19,635 nt of DNA from Angelakisella sp. (GTDB lineage Bacteria > Bacillota > Clostridia > Oscillospirales > Ruminococcaceae): positions 1-19,635 of the forward strand of contig JAHHSN010000027.1 in assembly GCA_020025195.1 (NCBI GenBank). The letters are read 5' to 3'. Of the stretch, positions 1 through 6,798 are shown in pieces. Position 1 is the stretch's first letter; each line of letters starts with the position of its first letter. The notes below the pieces were generated by a model. It saw nothing but the letters and a program-made list of their open reading frames with translations, had not been told where the DNA came from and did not search any database. A program made the position numbers and the translations under genes.

Positions 1-875
1 GGCGGGATTGTCTCCGCCGGCTTTTGGGGCTCGGGAGACGGTTCAATGGGCCGGTCCGGTTCCGCGTCGAAGTCATAGGCGTGATGGCCGTTTTTCTGCG
101 CCTCGACGGAATTCTTCATCGAGCTGACCATGCGGTCCAGCTTTCTTCGGGAAGCTCCCGCCTCCTTTTCGATGAGGGCGTCCTGTTTTCTCGTTTTCTT
201 TTCGTTATCCAGCGGAACATCGATATCGAACTTCTTCTGCCGGCGCTCCTCCGCCGCCGCGTCACGGCTTTCCACCGCCGCGGTATAGGCTTCCTCCAGC
301 TTCCTGACCGGCTTCACCGCGCCGCGGAACAGTCCGATCAGCGTCATGCCGGTGGAGAGCATGAAGAACACAAAGATGAGCAGGATGGTGACGATGAGCG
401 CCCCGGTGTAGCCCAGCCATTTGAGGAGCGAGACGCCGAAAATAACGGACAGCGCGCCGCCGCCCTTAAGGGTCAGTCCGTCGTGATAAAGCCCGGAGAG
501 AATGGAAATAAACCCGCCCTCCGGTACATTCTTGGTGATGATCTGGGTGAGGCCGGACAGCAGCAGGATGAGCAGCACCGTGCTCACGACCTTGACGCTC
601 GGCGCCATGGTGGTCTTGTCCAGTGCGATGAATATGGCCACCAAAATGAGGAGCGGTCCCGGAAGATAGCAGCACCAGCCGAGGATGCCGCGGAAGCTGT
701 TATGTACCGCGAGCCAGGCGTTCCCGCCCTTTACCGCCGCAAGACAGAGGAGCAGAACACCCAAGGCGAACAGAATAATCGCCGAGAGCTCCCGGCGGGA
801 CTTCTGCTCCGCTTTGGTGAGCTTCTTCCCGGAGGATTTCCCCTTTGTGGTTTTCTTTTTGGATTTCTGCGCCAT
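1..875 (-). CDS. ftsK: DNA translocase FtsK/SpoIIIE, N-terminal part (truncated by window edge)
   Basis: The reading frame starts at an ATG at 875 and stays open to the left edge, so only about 291 N-terminal residues are visible. The protein begins with a Lys-rich cytoplasmic stretch (residues 1-28). Four or five hydrophobic segments follow at about 31-48, 63-85, 95-112 and 138-180. A charged, Pro/Glu-rich linker comes next. This is the layout of the FtsK/SpoIIIE membrane domain and linker; the ATPase motor and gamma domain would lie outside the window. The family pumps chromosomal DNA through the division or sporulation septum. Support comes from the neighbours: tepA and ylzJ lie upstream on the same strand, the order seen before spoIIIE in Bacillus. 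AGGAAG lies 5 bases and AAAGGAG 13 bases before the ATG. An intrinsic terminator lies only about 30 bases upstream of the start. FtsK versus SpoIIIE cannot be decided without the motor domain. Confidence 0.85.
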   Translation of the reverse strand, partial: MAQKSKKKTTKGKSSGKKLTKAEQKSRRELSAIILFALGVLLLCLAAVKGGNAWLAVHNSFRGILGWCCYLPGPLLILVAIFIALDKTTMAPSVKVVSTVLLILLLSGLTQIITKNVPEGGFISILSGLYHDGLTLKGGGALSVIFGVSLLKWLGYTGALIVTILLIFVFFMLSTGMTLIGLFRGAVKPVRKLEEAYTAAVESRDAAAEERRQKKFDIDVPLDNEKKTRKQDALIEKEAGASRRKLDRMVSSMKNSVEAQKNGHHAYDFDAEPDRPIEPSPEPQKPAETIP

Positions 876-905
876 AAGACTTCCTAGACTCCTTTCAACA
901 GTGGG

Positions 906-941
906 AAAAACAGCCGCTCTTTTGATGAAAAGGCGCGGCTG
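906..941 (-). terminator. Intrinsic terminator between ycxB-like gene and ftsK
   Basis: Read on the minus strand, CAGCCGC (941-935) pairs with GCGGCTG (917-911). An inner CTTTT/AAAAG stem (932-928 with 923-919) closes on a 4-base loop, and TTTTT follows (910-906). This is a complete rho-independent terminator 15 bases past the YcxB-like stop codon. Its U-tract ends only 30 bases before the ftsK ATG, which leaves no room for a separate promoter behind it. Confidence 0.8.
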
Positions 942-955
942 CGGCAACATACAGA

Positions 956-1510
956 TTACTGATTTTTAGCTTTCTTTTCCTTCTTCTTTTTGGGCGCCCA
1001 GCGGGGCTCAAAGCGTTTGCCGATCTGATAGGAGACCAACTCCCGGAGATCGGAGAGATCCTCGGCGCTGAAGCTGCGCTTCGGGATTACAAGGGCGTTC
1101 TGCTTGCTCAGGAAGACAAAGAAATGGTCTTTCATCTCATAGAGATTGAGGATGGTGGGCCAGGCGAAAAGTGCCGTGGTGCCCGCGGTCTCATCCAGCA
1201 GGTTGATGCCCTTCTCATTGAACAAATACTTAAACTCATGCCCGATGAAGCTCTTGTCCGTGCGAACAAAGCGGCGGGCGGTGAATTCCGGCAGGCCGTA
1301 GGTAAAAACCACCGCCAAAATGGCAACAACGGTCAGAAGGCCGAACTCGTGATTGATCATGAAGTCGGCATAAAGCCCCAGCAGCACCGCTACAATCAAA
1401 ACCGTATTGATGAGCGGGCTGAAACGGGATTTTTCATAGCTGAGGAAGCGGGTAAGCGAGATGTAATCTTTCGGCTCCATTTTGGCCTCTGCCCGAATCT
1501 CGATTTCCAT
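956..1510 (-). CDS. YcxB-like membrane protein
   Basis: This is a 184-residue protein of unknown function. Two membrane segments at about residues 33-50 and 57-73 are followed by a cytoplasmic domain. That domain carries the pattern of the YcxB-like C-terminal domain: a strand reading FNEKGINLLDE, then an aromatic WPTI, then YEMKDHFFVFLSKQNALVIPKR. These proteins have a PH-like soluble domain behind a helical hairpin, and their role is not established. The tail is very Lys-rich. An in-frame Met at residue 11 is an alternative start. AGGAAAGGA lies 12 bases before the chosen ATG, which is slightly long. The gene follows uppP by 41 bases and ends in a strong terminator. Family assignment is by remembered pattern only. 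Confidence 0.75.
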   Translation of the reverse strand: MEIEIRAEAKMEPKDYISLTRFLSYEKSRFSPLINTVLIVAVLLGLYADFMINHEFGLLTVVAILAVVFTYGLPEFTARRFVRTDKSFIGHEFKYLFNEKGINLLDETAGTTALFAWPTILNLYEMKDHFFVFLSKQNALVIPKRSFSAEDLSDLRELVSYQIGKRFEPRWAPKKKKEKKAKNQ

Positions 1511-1551
1511 AGTATGTATACATCCTTTCCTTTTCTTGGTGCCTTGGGTAA

Positions 1552-2439
1552 TTATCGGATCAGCCCCATGATGAGGGTCTGGATCGCGTGACCGGAAGCC
1601 GCCTCATAGATTCCCAGTCCCAGCGTCAGAACACCGATCACGAGGGTATAATAGGCGAAGATGCGGAACTGATTGCCGCGGATGAGCCAATGCACCAGAC
1701 GAATGGCCAGCAGCCCGAAAACGGCGGCGGTCAGCATCCCGATGAGGGCGGCGCCCCAGCTCATATCGAGGATTTCGCCGCCCATGACCTTCTTAAGATC
1801 CAGAAGCCCCGCGGCAAGCACCGCCGGGAGTCCCAGAATGAAGGAATAGGAGACAGCATAGCTGCGGTCGAAGCCGGAGAGGAGTCCCGCCGAAATGGTG
1901 GCGCCGGAGCGGGAAACGCCGGGCAGCGTGGCCACGCACTGCGCCACGCCCACCAGAATGGAGTCCTTTGCTGTCATGGTGGCGGCCTTTTTGGTGCCGG
2001 GGCGGGCGCGCTCTCCCAGAAAGAGGATGGCGGCGGTGAGCAGGAAGCAAATACCCTCTACGATGATGTCGCTGTCCGCGCTGATGCCGGAGATGGCGTC
2101 CTTAAGCGGAAGCACAAAGAGGAGCGGCACGCAGGAAAGCATCAGATAATAAAGCATCCGGCGGGGCGGTGTGACCTTGGTCTTCTTAAAGAGTCTGCCG
2201 GTAAAAAGATCCCCCAGCATCCGAAAGAACTCCACCAGAAGCCGTCCAATCGTCTTGCGGAAGGCAATGATGACGGCAAGGAGCGTTCCCAGATGAAGCA
2301 TCACCGAAAAGGCTGCTGAGCCTTCCGAGCTGATGCCGGTAAAATACTGATAGAGTGAAAGGTGTCCTGAGCTGGAAACCGGCAGAAATTCAGTGAGCCC
2401 CTGCAGGATTCCCTGAAGAATGGCGCTCAGTATAGACAT
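1552..2439 (-). CDS. uppP: Undecaprenyl-diphosphatase (UppP/BacA)
   Basis: This integral membrane enzyme converts undecaprenyl diphosphate to the monophosphate, recycling the lipid carrier of cell-wall synthesis. Inhibition of this step underlies bacitracin action. Both family signatures are present: GLTEFLPVSSSGHL near the N-terminus (residues 15-28) and PGVSRSGATIS at about 173-183, with many hydrophobic segments throughout. Two ATGs are possible. The first, at 2448, has GGAGG only 2 bases upstream, too close for normal initiation. The second, at 2439, has it 11 bases upstream and gives a start MSILSAILQG that fits the family, so I prefer it (295 residues). The gene lies 48 bases after ylzJ on the same strand. 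In Bacillus this position leads directly to spoIIIE, so uppP and the next gene look inserted into a conserved order. Confidence 0.95.
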   Translation of the reverse strand: MSILSAILQGILQGLTEFLPVSSSGHLSLYQYFTGISSEGSAAFSVMLHLGTLLAVIIAFRKTIGRLLVEFFRMLGDLFTGRLFKKTKVTPPRRMLYYLMLSCVPLLFVLPLKDAISGISADSDIIVEGICFLLTAAILFLGERARPGTKKAATMTAKDSILVGVAQCVATLPGVSRSGATISAGLLSGFDRSYAVSYSFILGLPAVLAAGLLDLKKVMGGEILDMSWGAALIGMLTAAVFGLLAIRLVHWLIRGNQFRIFAYYTLVIGVLTLGLGIYEAASGHAIQTLIMGLIR

Positions 2440-2487
2440 AGGTAACATGGCCTCCTTCTGATATGTAAGCCCCGAAGGGCGCGGCTT

Positions 2488-2685
2488 TTAGCGGTAATAG
2501 GCGCCCGGCTCCAAGGCCGGATCGAGATAAGCGGCAGGATCAGTGGAGATCAGCCGGGTGATGAGAAAACTCCCGTCCTCCTGCCGCACTCCTTCCAGAA
2601 ATCCCTGCGAAACAGAGAGGCACTCCCTCGGGGGAAACGGCTCCTCCGGGTAAAATGCCTCCTGCGGCAAAACGGAATGGATCAC
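2488..2685 (-). CDS. ylzJ: YlzJ-like small protein
   Basis: This 65-residue protein starts with GTG. The start overlaps the tepA stop codon in the sequence GTGA, so the two are probably translationally coupled. The sequence begins MIHSVLPQEAFYPEE and ends with a Pro/Tyr-rich tail. The opening 'IHSVLP...' and the size fit the YlzJ-like family, whose function is unknown. In Bacillus subtilis ylzJ lies between tepA and spoIIIE. Here the same upstream partner is kept and ftsK/spoIIIE lies three genes further downstream. No membrane segment or catalytic motif is visible. The assignment rests on synteny plus the N-terminal pattern. Confidence 0.8.
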   Translation of the reverse strand: MIHSVLPQEAFYPEEPFPPRECLSVSQGFLEGVRQEDGSFLITRLISTDPAAYLDPALEPGAYYR

Positions 2686-3431
2686 TCCGCCCCCACCCCC
2701 TTGCTTTTCTTCCGGCGGGGCGCTTTTTTGGGAACGTCCTCCTCATCAATGAGAGAATAGAGCTTCTCGATGGCGTCCTTTAAGGTCCCGAGAGAGTCGA
2801 TGAGGCCCGCGCGCACGGCGGCTTCCCCATCCAAAACGGTTCCGATATCCATGACCAGCTCGCCGTTTTTCATCATGAGGGAGCGGAACTTCTGCGGGGT
2901 GATATGGCTGTTGGCTGTAACAAAATTGGTGATGCGCTCCTGCATCTTGTCAAAATAGGAAAGGGTCTGCGGTACCCCCAGCATAAGCCCGTTCATCCTG
3001 ACGGGATGCACCGTCATAGTGGCAGTGGGGGCGATAAAGGAATATCTTGTGGAGACGGCAAGCGGCACCCCGATGGAGTGCCCTCCGCCAAGCACCAGCG
3101 AAACGGTTGGGGTCTTCATGCCGGAAAGCAGTTCCGCAATGGCAAGCCCCGCCTCCACGTCCCCGCCCACGGTATTGAGGATGACCAGAAGCCCCCGGAT
3201 GGTGGGATCCTCTTCAATGGCCACAAGCTGCGGGATCACGTGCTCGTATTTGGTGGTTTTATTCTGCGGCGGCTGGATATAATGTCCCTCCACCTGCCCG
3301 ATGATGGTAAGGCAGTGGATCTTATGCCGTCCGCCCTCGGTGGTGACCGACCCGGAGTGATAGATCTCCTCCGCGCGACGCTCCAGCTCCCCGGTTTCTT
3401 CCTGCTGACTGGTTTTTTCTTTTTCTGCCAT
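2682..3431 (-). CDS. tepA: ClpP-fold serine protease TepA
   Basis: This 249-residue protein has the crotonase/ClpP fold pattern. A charged N-terminus is followed by 'GLLVILNTVGGDVEAGLAIAE' (about residues 80-100), which corresponds to the ClpP substrate-groove loop. 'LGGGHSIGVPLA' follows, with the probable nucleophile Ser119, and then TMTVHPVR, equivalent to the ClpP histidine region. TepA-type proteins were named translocation-enhancing; they are cytoplasmic and distinct from housekeeping ClpP. AAAGGAG lies 7 bases before the ATG. The C-terminus is Lys-rich, and its stop overlaps the ylzJ start. The gene lies 74 bases downstream of the dCMP deaminase gene, and I see no terminator in between, so they probably share the promoter at 4051-4079. 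Confidence 0.9.
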   Translation of the reverse strand: MAEKEKTSQQEETGELERRAEEIYHSGSVTTEGGRHKIHCLTIIGQVEGHYIQPPQNKTTKYEHVIPQLVAIEEDPTIRGLLVILNTVGGDVEAGLAIAELLSGMKTPTVSLVLGGGHSIGVPLAVSTRYSFIAPTATMTVHPVRMNGLMLGVPQTLSYFDKMQERITNFVTANSHITPQKFRSLMMKNGELVMDIGTVLDGEAAVRAGLIDSLGTLKDAIEKLYSLIDEEDVPKKAPRRKKSKGVGAE

Positions 3432-3505
3432 GAGACGGCTCCTTTCAACACCAAGAGATTTTTCCTGTTCCCTTAGTGTGAGCCGGCCCGCCTCTGTTTA
3501 TGCCT

Positions 3506-3994
3506 TTAGTAGCCGAAAACGCCCTCGATGGAATTGTCCACCTGCACCCACGCTTCGTTGACGTCGAAGGTGCGGTGCTCATCGCGGGTATCCCGCACGA
3601 TGACCGTCCTGATGCCCGCGTTGATGATCATGCGGCGGCACATGGAGCAGGGCGAAGCGTTCTTCACATACTCGCCGTCATTTTCCTTGCCCACCAGATA
3701 GAGGGCCGCGTCCAGCATATCGTTGCGGCTCGCGTGGATGATGGCGTTGGCCTCGGCATGCACCGAGCGGCAGAGCTCATACCGCTCTCCGCGCGGCACC
3801 TTGAGCTTTTCCCGGGTGCAGAAACCCAGCTCACAGCAGTTGGCGCGCCCGCGAGGCGCGCCGACATAGCCGGTGGAGATGATCTGATCGTTTTTTACAA
3901 TGACAGCGCCGTAATTGCGGCGGAGACAGGTCCCCCGTTCCGCAACCGCCTCGGCAATGTCCAGATAATAATTTATTTTGTCTCGTCTTTCCAT
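3506..3994 (-). CDS. dCMP deaminase (ComEB-like cytidine/deoxycytidylate deaminase)
   Basis: This 162-residue enzyme belongs to the zinc-dependent cytidine/deoxycytidylate deaminase family, which makes dUMP for thymidylate synthesis. The zinc and catalytic motif is complete: His79-Ala-Glu81 in SVHAEANAI, and Cys116/Cys119 in SPCSMCRR. Glu81 is the expected proton shuttle. The substrate-side pattern TGYVGAPRG (41-49) and the extra Cys/His-type region at 53-59 favour dCMP deaminase over free-nucleoside deaminases. GAGGAAAAG stands directly before the ATG. The gene is the first of the minus-strand unit and has a near-consensus promoter at 4051-4079. Whether it should be called comEB depends on a competence role that the sequence cannot show. 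Confidence 0.9.
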   Translation of the reverse strand: MERRDKINYYLDIAEAVAERGTCLRRNYGAVIVKNDQIISTGYVGAPRGRANCCELGFCTREKLKVPRGERYELCRSVHAEANAIIHASRNDMLDAALYLVGKENDGEYVKNASPCSMCRRMIINAGIRTVIVRDTRDEHRTFDVNEAWVQVDNSIEGVFGY

Positions 3995-4050
3995 CTTTTC
4001 CTCGTCATAACAGATCGATTTTTCTGGTTTTGTCTTAACTTTATTTTCTA

Positions 4051-4079
4051 ATTATACCATACCCCGTTCCTGCTTTCAA
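4051..4079 (-). promoter_or_regulatory. Sigma-A-type promoter for the dCMP deaminase-tepA unit
   Basis: On the minus strand TTGAAA (4079-4074) is followed by a 17-base spacer and TATAAT (4056-4051). A TG one base upstream of the -10 (TATGGTATAAT) makes it an extended -10 promoter. The predicted start is near 4044, leaving a leader of about 50 bases before the ATG at 3994. It is the strongest-looking promoter in the window. Confidence 0.85.
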
Positions 4080-4100
4080 ATAGAACTTACGCCGCCCTCA

Positions 4101-4129
4101 TTGATTGTTCTTCCCTTTTATGCTATTTT
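4101..4129 (+). promoter_or_regulatory. Probable promoter of cysE
   Basis: TTGATT (4101-4106), a 17-base spacer and TATTTT (4124-4129) lie 40 bases upstream of the cysE ATG in an AT-rich stretch. The promoter is divergent from the deaminase promoter, whose -35 begins only 22 bases away. I see no T-box or S-box riboswitch in the short leader. Confidence 0.6.
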
Positions 4130-4169
4130 AATTTAGTATCCTTTATTCTTTCCGATCGGAGGTTTTATC

Positions 4170-4847
4170 ATGTTTGACCGTATCAGGGAGGATATCCGCG
4201 CGGTGCGCCAACGCGATCCCGCCGCGCGCAGCTCCTTCGAGATCCTGTTTCTATATTCCGGCATCAAAGCACTCTTTTGGTACCGGCAGGCACACTGGCT
4301 CCATGAACGGGGGCATTTTTTCCTGGCCCGCTGGATGAGCCAGCACGCCAAGTTTACCACCGGCATCGAGATCCACCCCGGCGCCAAGATCGGACACGGG
4401 GTTTTCATTGACCACGGCGCCGGCATCGTCATCGGCGAGACCGCCGAGGTGGGCGACGGCTGCACCCTCTATCAGGGCTGCACACTGGGCGGTACCGGAA
4501 AAGATACCGGCAAACGTCATCCCACCCTCGGAAAAAACGTGATGGTCGGCTCGGGCGCTAAAATTCTGGGGCCGCTCACGGTGGGCGATAACTGCAAGAT
4601 CGCCTCCAACGCGGTGCTGCTCCATTCCATTGACGCGGACTCCACCGCAGTGGGCGTGCCCGCCCAGGTGGTTCGGGTCAAGAACGTGAAGCAGGAGATC
4701 GACCGCCTCGACCACGTCCACATTCCCGACCCTGTACAGCAGGAGCTTTGCCGGGTCTATCAGGAGATGGCAAAGCTGCAGCGCCGGGTGGAGGAGCTGG
4801 AAGGAAAATCCCCGGCCATCCCCGCCCCGCAGGAGGAACTGAAATAA
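4170..4847 (+). CDS. cysE: Serine O-acetyltransferase
   Basis: This 225-residue enzyme transfers acetyl from acetyl-CoA to L-serine, giving O-acetylserine for cysteine synthesis. The left-handed beta-helix of hexapeptide repeats spans about residues 66-150. It includes IHPGAKIGHGVFIDHG with the catalytic histidine region at His82, GIVIGETAEVG, and the glycine-rich acetyl-CoA loop TLGGTGKDTGKRHPTLG (105-121). An N-terminal alpha-helical part (1-60) is shorter than in the enterobacterial enzyme, which is usual in Gram-positives. The C-terminus is a short probable coiled coil (residues about 190-215). GGAGG lies 7 bases before the ATG. The gene stands alone between a divergent promoter region and a bidirectional terminator. 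Confidence 0.95.
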   Translation: MFDRIREDIRAVRQRDPAARSSFEILFLYSGIKALFWYRQAHWLHERGHFFLARWMSQHAKFTTGIEIHPGAKIGHGVFIDHGAGIVIGETAEVGDGCTLYQGCTLGGTGKDTGKRHPTLGKNVMVGSGAKILGPLTVGDNCKIASNAVLLHSIDADSTAVGVPAQVVRVKNVKQEIDRLDHVHIPDPVQQELCRVYQEMAKLQRRVEELEGKSPAIPAPQEELK

Positions 4848-4853
4848 AAAAAG

Positions 4854-4898
4854 AAAGGCCGCCGGCCCGTCGCTTCAGGATGGGTCAGCGGTCTTTTT
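4854..4898. terminator. Bidirectional intrinsic terminator between cysE and the DUF4015 gene
   Basis: AAAGGCCGC (4854-4862) pairs with GCGGTCTTT (4888-4896), with one G-U pair. An inner CCCGTC/GATGGG stem closes on a 7-base loop. A T-run follows on the plus strand (4894-4898), and an A-run precedes on the left (4845-4856) that serves as the U-tract in the other direction. It serves cysE on the plus strand and the rpe-rnf-DUF4015 unit on the minus strand. Confidence 0.85.
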
Positions 4899-4914
4899 GG
4901 GTATCTTACCGGGT

Positions 4915-6174
4915 TTAACCGATGGGATTCACGATAGCGTGCTCAACGCCGAACTCCTTAACGGCCTTCAGCTGCTGGTCGATCTGCTCCTTGCCGTAGG
5001 AAAGGTTCGCTTCGGCGGGGATCCACGGAGCGGTATAGCCCTGCACCGAGGCAGCCAGCGTCAGCCCCTCCGTCTTGAGGACGGGAGACGCGGAAAGCGC
5101 CGCCTTTACCGTCTCATAGGGGGACTTGACCGGCGCCGTGAGGGTGAGCTTCTCATGGGTAAGCCCGGCCCCGAACTGCGCGGGAGCGACGTCCACCACC
5201 ACATGACGGGCGGCCTTTATGACCTTTGCCGGGTCAGTGCCGCAGCGGACCTCATTCACCCCGGCCGTCACCGAAACGCCGAACGTTGTCCAAAGGGTCG
5301 CGTTCTTCGCCTCCACACGGGCAACCGCCTTTTCGAGGAAGCCCGCCAGCACCGCGCTCTTATCCACGGTAACATTGGGCGCGGCATAGGTGGCAAGCTC
5401 CAGAGAATAGCCTTCCGGGAACTGCACCCCATCCAGGACAATGGTCTCCAGCCCCGCCCCCGCCGCTTCCTCCAGAAGCGCGAGGAGATAGTCCTGCGCC
5501 TGAGGGCTTACCGGGTTGAGCCAGCTCTTTCCGCCGGCATCCGCGGAATTGTCGATCCAGTTGGTCTCGGTGTAATTAAACTTGACTGCCGCCTCCGGCA
5601 TCCCGCGGGCGCCCAGACGGTCACGGAAGGCATAGAGCCGTCCCACCGGGGTAAGCCCTGCTTCCTTAACCTTACGGATGACCTCCGCAAGATCAAAGCG
5701 TGCCGCCTGCTGGGAAGGATTCTCCAGCACTGCGGGAAGGGCGCTTTCATAAAGCACCGCACCGTCCTTGTCCTTGAGGTCAAAGAGAACGGCGTCATAG
5801 CCCTCCGCCTTGAGCTTTTGCAGCTTGGCGGTGAGTGCCGCCGGGTCGAGAAGCTCCGCGGGGCTGAGCTGAACGGTGAGTGCCGGGAACGCGGCAGTTT
5901 CCGGAGCGGGCGGCTCCTCCGGCTCCTGATCGGGATTGTCAGGGGTCGGCTTTTCGGGCTTCGGCTTTTGGGATTCTTCCTTCTGGAGTTCGATCTTATG
6001 CTTCTGCTCCTCGGCAAAATCCTTGACCCACTCCGAAACCGGCTCAAAGAGAAACCAGCCTGCCACGCAGGCGCCCACAATGATCGCCACCGTCAGGATA
6101 ACCCCTGCGGTGCGGCGTTTTTTCTGTTGTCTGCGGTCGTAGCCGTAACGGCGGACCTTATACCCTTTACTCAT
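4915..6174 (-). CDS. Membrane-anchored DUF4015-type putative glycoside hydrolase
   Basis: This 419-residue protein starts with a basic cytoplasmic head (1-22). One membrane segment follows at about 24-43, then a charged and Pro/Glu-rich linker (about 50-94), and then a TIM-barrel-like domain to the end. The domain resembles the 'putative glycosyl hydrolase' family DUF4015: AVLFDLKDKDG at the first acidic strand, GLTPVGRLYAFRDRLGAR, an aromatic WIDNS, SWLNPVS, and ETIVLDGVQFPEG, equivalent to the usual DYVRFP motif. It would act outside the membrane on an unknown polysaccharide. No substrate is established for the family. AGGGGG lies 7 bases before the ATG. It follows rnfA by 27 bases with no terminator, so it is the last gene of the rpe-rnf unit. 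Confidence 0.75.
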   Translation of the reverse strand: MSKGYKVRRYGYDRRQQKKRRTAGVILTVAIIVGACVAGWFLFEPVSEWVKDFAEEQKHKIELQKEESQKPKPEKPTPDNPDQEPEEPPAPETAAFPALTVQLSPAELLDPAALTAKLQKLKAEGYDAVLFDLKDKDGAVLYESALPAVLENPSQQAARFDLAEVIRKVKEAGLTPVGRLYAFRDRLGARGMPEAAVKFNYTETNWIDNSADAGGKSWLNPVSPQAQDYLLALLEEAAGAGLETIVLDGVQFPEGYSLELATYAAPNVTVDKSAVLAGFLEKAVARVEAKNATLWTTFGVSVTAGVNEVRCGTDPAKVIKAARHVVVDVAPAQFGAGLTHEKLTLTAPVKSPYETVKAALSASPVLKTEGLTLAASVQGYTAPWIPAEANLSYGKEQIDQQLKAVKEFGVEHAIVNPIG

Positions 6175-6201
6175 AAAAATTCCCCCTGTTTCGTGGGATA
6201 A

Positions 6202-6798
6202 TTATACGGCGAGGGAGTGCCCCAAAAGACCGAACAGTGCGAGAGAAAAGATTCCGATCCCGATCAGACGAATGGGCAGCCCTCTTAAGAAGAAGGAAAC
6301 ACGGCTGTATTGCAGGCGGTCCTGCATCACCATATAGACGTGCTCCGCGAGGATGAAGCCTAGGGCGCTGAACAGCCCGAACACCAGACTCTCATACCAG
6401 TTGTAGGAGCCGAGATTGATGAGAAGAAGAACGCCGATCTGCAGGAAAGAAAAGCAGCACTTCACGTTCTTTTCAAGGAGCTCCGGGGCAATCAGCTTCT
6501 GCTTTGTAAAGCGAAACGCCGCGAAAACGACGAAGAAAAACAGCACATAAATTAAGATGCTCACCGGAGTGCCGAAATATTTGGGCACCGACGAAAACCG
6601 GGAGAAAATAAGGCGTCCCAAATAGCCCGCGAGGGCGGCGAGAACGGTCATCACGACGTCCAAATAGTTTTTGAGGCTGAATTCCTCCTCGCTCGCCGGC
6701 AGGTCGCTCATATCCACGGCAAAGCAGCGGGTGAAGAAGGCGTTCTCCGCCAGCGCCGCCACAAAGGCCACGGACAAAATCTCTTGCAAAACCGTCAT
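6202..6798 (-). CDS. rnfA: RnfA-like (RnfA/NqrE family) membrane subunit, divergent
   Basis: This 198-residue, six-segment membrane protein is of the Rnf/Nqr A/E type. It has the expected opening helix with an Asn pair position (AENAFF, residues 17-22) and a matching C-terminal part (LGSYNWYESLVFGLFSALGF, 129-148, against the usual NLGxxxxxSxxyGfsaavGF). In canonical RnfA and NqrE two cysteines share an intramembrane [2Fe-2S] cluster with the RnfE/NqrD partner. By eye-alignment those positions here are Asp29 and about Ser117; Cys25, Cys114 and Cys115 lie nearby but out of register. The start codon overlaps the rnfE stop (ATGA), with GGAGG 7 bases upstream. No rnfB follows; the next gene is the DUF4015 protein. 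A substitute metal site using the nearby cysteines cannot be ruled out. Confidence 0.75.
   Translation of the reverse strand: MTVLQEILSVAFVAALAENAFFTRCFAVDMSDLPASEEEFSLKNYLDVVMTVLAALAGYLGRLIFSRFSSVPKYFGTPVSILIYVLFFFVVFAAFRFTKQKLIAPELLEKNVKCCFSFLQIGVLLLINLGSYNWYESLVFGLFSALGFILAEHVYMVMQDRLQYSRVSFFLRGLPIRLIGIGIFSLALFGLLGHSLAV

Noticed and set aside
2449..2487. Small hairpin between ylzJ and uppP as a terminator
   Set aside because: The GCCC-TTCG-GGGC stem is only four base pairs and has no U-tract on the transcribed strand.
4897..6201. A 434-residue open frame on the plus strand
   Set aside because: It is antisense to the DUF4015 gene and begins inside the cysE terminator.
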